A stretch of 64,000 nucleotides of DNA, from NCBI GenBank assembly GCA_948099385.1, contig CANUEZ040000001.1, positions 1,620,389-1,684,388 on the forward strand, read 5' to 3'. Positions within the stretch are counted from its first letter, which is position 1. Every line of letters starts with the position of its first letter. The stretch comes from Fasciola hepatica. Taxonomy: Eukaryota; Platyhelminthes; Trematoda; Plagiorchiida; Fasciolidae. The notes under the pieces were generated by a model. The model searched no databases. It had not been told where the DNA came from and worked only from the letters and a program-made list of their open reading frames with translations. Below, piece after piece: positions 63,981 to 64,000 of this stretch. Made by a program: the position numbers and the translations under genes.

Positions 63981-64000
63981 CTATCTATCTAGCTATCTAT
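63981..64000. repeat. Inverted (TATC) end of the array
   Basis: At 63980/63981 the strand of the repeat flips from AGAT to CTAT, with AGATCT at the junction. Only 20 bases are visible before the window ends. Confidence 0.85.

Overview
The window looks like a repeat-dense, non-coding stretch of a flatworm (trematode- or cestode-like) nuclear genome. The evidence is its transposon repertoire: RTE-type and CR1-like non-LTR elements, Ty3/Gypsy pol remnants, Penelope-like elements (PLEs) with a GIY-YIG endonuclease, a Tc1-type DNA transposon, tRNA-derived SINEs, and a very long GATA microsatellite. There are no operons, Shine-Dalgarno sites or dense long ORFs. The lineage call is inference from these families and cannot be narrowed to a species. 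I found no host gene that I can defend. Almost every coding signal belongs to a mobile element, most of them broken.

Layout. 1-3572: nothing recognised. 3584-7427: a full-length RTE-type retrotransposon on + (endonuclease 3940-5073, reverse transcriptase 5403-7229), flanked by an 11-bp target-site duplication and ending in a short GAT tail. 7659-10631: about 3 kb bounded by 217-bp near-identical inverted repeats and containing a 5'-truncated copy of the same RTE on - (8632-9622). 11.4-11.6 kb: trinucleotide repeat. 12.1 kb (+) and 13.7-14.75 kb (-): Gypsy gag/protease relics. 17.9-19.8 kb (+): Gypsy RT, RNase H and integrase relic. 26677-26940 and 34004-34258: an inverted pair of an unidentified repeat. 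28077-28382: a small foldback element. 29.1-29.5 kb: possible CR1-like relic. 30.4-30.7 and 39.7-39.95 kb: two copies of a tRNA-derived SINE on -. 35164-36726: a Tc1-type transposon with about 170-bp terminal inverted repeats and a degenerate transposase.

42228-46033 holds a second, broken copy of the RTE on -. 46.15-49.7 kb (+) is a more divergent RTE relative, interrupted by a CR1-like fragment on - (47.7-48.17 kb); a second CR1-like fragment lies at 52.8-53.25 kb. PLE copies lie on - at 50325-51700 (degraded) and 56352-58133. The latter is notable: its 3' end is duplicated as a 467-bp inverted repeat with only two mismatches seen, giving a hairpin-like element. From 59212 to the window end the DNA is essentially one (GATA)n array with degenerate GT-rich interruptions and a strand flip in the last 20 bases.

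The autonomous elements supply endonuclease and RT, transposase or integrase. The SINEs and foldback elements look non-autonomous and would depend on such machinery. Nearly all copies visible here are inactive; the RTE at 3584-7427 is closest to intact, with one frameshift and one nonsense codon between two long open domains.
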